A DNA stretch of 13,775 nucleotides from DAOUAJ01 sp034433615 (GTDB lineage Bacteria > Chloroflexota > Anaerolineae > DUEN01), in contig DAOUAJ010000436.1 in the NCBI GenBank assembly GCA_034433615.1, forward strand, positions 1-13,775. The letters are read 5' to 3'. The notes beneath the pieces were generated by a model that worked only from the letters and a program-made list of their open reading frames with translations, was not told where the DNA came from and did not search any database. Shown piece by piece: positions 12,106-13,775 of the stretch. Each line of letters starts with the position of its first letter. Within the stretch, counting starts at the first letter, position 1. The translations under genes were made by a program, and so were the position numbers.

Positions 12106-13775
12106 GTGAAGTGGGAAGAAGTGGCGCAGGCTCAGCGGATCCTGAGCCGGGAGCAGGGGACGGTCCACAAGGATTGGGGTGGCAGGCTGAGAATAGCGTT
12201 GGCATATCCCAACACTTATTATGTGGGGATGTCCAGCTTGGCTTTACAGACGATTTACCGGGCCTTTAACCTGCGGTCAGACGTGGTGTGCGAGCGGGTC
12301 TTCTGGGACAAGCCCGGGCTGCAAGCTGGCCGCCCGCTCATCTCCCTGGAATCGCAGCGCCCACTGGCTGATTTTGACGTCTTCGCTTTCACCATCTCCT
12401 ACGAGATGGATTACTTTCACGTGGTAGACATGTTGCGAGGGGCGGGCATCCCACCGCTGGCACAAGATCGTGACGAGACGTGGCCACTCTTGCTAGGGGG
12501 CGGCCCTGCACTCTCCATGAACCCGGAGCCGCTGGCCCCTTTCTTCGATGCCATCGTCATCGGTGAGGGCGAGGAAGTGGTGGGCACGCTCTGTGACCTG
12601 TTGCAGGAGGCGATGGACGCCCCGCGGGAGGTTTTGCTGGAACAACTCGCCAGAATCCCCGGCGTCTACGTGCCGCTGATTCATCACAACGATCCCACAC
12701 GGCCGGACTGGCATCCCATCGAACGGCTCTGGGTACGGGACCTGACGACGTTCCCCACCGTGTCCAACCTGTACACGCCCGACACCGAGTTCGGTGATCT
12801 CCACCTGATCGAGATCGCTCGCGGCTGTGGGCGAGGGTGCCGCTTTTGCCTGGCCGGCTACGTCTACCGACCGCCGCGCGAGGTTCCAGCCGAGGTCTTG
12901 TTGGAGTGGGCGCGCGAGGGACTGAAGCATCGCCGTAAACTGGGCCTGGTCTCGGCGGCGGTGTCTGACCACACAGAGATTGACCGGCTGGCTGAAGGGT
13001 TGCGCCGCCTGGGCGCCCGTATCAGCGTCTCTTCAATGCGCACTGATCCCATCAGTGTGCCGTTAGTGGAGCTGCTGGCCGATAGCGGGACGCAGACGCT
13101 GACGATCGCGCCGGAGGCCGGGTCACAACGGCTGCGCAACGTGATCAGCAAGACACAGACTGAGGAATCTCTGTTAGCGGCGGTGGATCTGGCCGAAAGG
13201 CTGAACTTTCCACAGCTCAAACTTTACTTCATGGTAGGTCATCCCACTGAGACTGATGCGGACATCCAGGCGTTGGTTGACTTTGTGCTGGAAACGCGGC
13301 AACGGTTCAGCCGTCGTCTGACGTTGAATGCCACGCCTTACGTGCCCAAGGCGCACACCCCTTTCCAGTGGGAGCCGATGGCGCCGGCGCGCGTGATAAA
13401 AGCACGCCAGGAGTTCATCAAACGACACCTGGCCCCCCACAATATCGGGGTGCGGGCCGATTCAGCCGAGTGGGCTGAGATCCAGGGAATTTTGGCCCGT
13501 GGTGATCGCCGTCTGGCTGAGGTATTATTGCATCTGGAGCGCTTATCCGTGCCCGCCTTTCACGCGGCCATGGCCAAATGTGGACTCTTAGCTGAGGATT
13601 ATCTGGGTGCCCGGTCGCTGGAGCAACCGCTGCCGTGGCAAATCGTGGATTCGGGGATCAGCCTCAGGTACTTCCAGATGGAGCGCCGCCTGGCGACACG
13701 CCATCAGCCTGGCCGGCCATGTCCGACCGACTCGGCTGGCTGTCTGACCTGCGGGGCATGCGATGAGCTGTGGGC
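12106..13775 (+). CDS. B12-binding-type radical SAM protein (TIGR03960-like), 3'-partial
   Basis: The frame stays open to the right edge, giving 556 complete codons without a stop. The N-terminal ~200 residues (IALAYPNTYYVGMSSLALQT, then LLLGGGPALSMNPEPLAPFF and VIGEGEE) look like the cobalamin-binding-like Rossmann domain of this class. The radical SAM core follows with RGCGRGCRFCLAG, whose CxxxCxxC (C241, C245, C248) binds the 4Fe-4S cluster that cleaves S-adenosylmethionine. Later segments TIAPEAGSQRLRNVISK and KLYFMVGHPTETD are typical of the core barrel. The last visible part has a second cysteine cluster (C539, C546, C549, C552), which may hold another metal. GTG at 12106 was chosen from AAGGAG upstream and where homology starts. 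TIGR03960-type proteins often sit near a DUF2344 gene and ribosomal protein or RNase E/G genes, which would lie to the right. The reaction is unknown. Confidence 0.85.
   Translation, partial: MKWEEVAQAQRILSREQGTVHKDWGGRLRIALAYPNTYYVGMSSLALQTIYRAFNLRSDVVCERVFWDKPGLQAGRPLISLESQRPLADFDVFAFTISYEMDYFHVVDMLRGAGIPPLAQDRDETWPLLLGGGPALSMNPEPLAPFFDAIVIGEGEEVVGTLCDLLQEAMDAPREVLLEQLARIPGVYVPLIHHNDPTRPDWHPIERLWVRDLTTFPTVSNLYTPDTEFGDLHLIEIARGCGRGCRFCLAGYVYRPPREVPAEVLLEWAREGLKHRRKLGLVSAAVSDHTEIDRLAEGLRRLGARISVSSMRTDPISVPLVELLADSGTQTLTIAPEAGSQRLRNVISKTQTEESLLAAVDLAERLNFPQLKLYFMVGHPTETDADIQALVDFVLETRQRFSRRLTLNATPYVPKAHTPFQWEPMAPARVIKARQEFIKRHLAPHNIGVRADSAEWAEIQGILARGDRRLAEVLLHLERLSVPAFHAAMAKCGLLAEDYLGARSLEQPLPWQIVDSGISLRYFQMERRLATRHQPGRPCPTDSAGCLTCGACDELW

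Overview
This 13.8 kb window is GC-rich, densely coding bacterial chromosome. It most resembles a member of the Chloroflexota (an Anaerolineae-like or related lineage). That guess is an inference. It rests on the gene types (a GT21/HpnI-like tail with a YkoP-like domain, a divergent NagB-like protein beside a PIG-L deacetylase, an ABC-F protein, a B12-binding-type radical SAM protein) and on degenerate palindromic spacers (GGGGCG...CGCCCC, CGTAAAACGTAA, CGGAGACACGGAGA) of a kind I associate with that phylum. No rRNA, tRNA, CRISPR array, transposase or phage gene is visible.

Left block (1-4400, all + strand): the 3' part of a glycosyltransferase-tail/YkoP-like fusion that runs off the left edge; a YbaK/ProX-type aminoacyl-tRNA deacylase; a NagB-superfamily amino-sugar isomerase/deaminase-like protein; a PIG-L/LmbE deacetylase; and a geranylgeranyl-reductase-family flavoprotein. 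Spacing is tight from the YbaK gene to the flavoprotein, so they may share a transcript. The deacetylase/deaminase pair suggests handling of an N-acetylated amino sugar. The flavoprotein and the glycosyltransferase tail point to isoprenoid or glycolipid chemistry, but no pathway is proven.

Middle block (4614-8261, - strand): a peptide/nickel-type ABC importer operon in the order lipoprotein substrate-binding protein, DppB permease, DppC permease. No ATPase gene is present in the window. A long stem-loop separates the binding protein from dppB, and dppB/dppC overlap by ATGA.

Right block (8421-13775, + strand): folC, a doubtful 64-codon ORF with its own promoter-like and ribosome-binding signals, an ABC-F ATPase, an orphan HicB-like small protein whose N-terminus looks damaged, and a radical SAM protein that runs off the right edge. 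The ribosome-binding site of the last gene overlaps the stop of the HicB-like gene.

I did not find a clearly new multi-gene system. The most distinctive structure is the set of short palindromic spacers. They abut or overlap stop codons, sit between cistrons, and in two cases appear to have become coding sequence (the C-terminus of the first gene and the signal-peptide n-region of the binding protein). The ABC-F upstream region and the damaged HicB-like gene are the next best leads.
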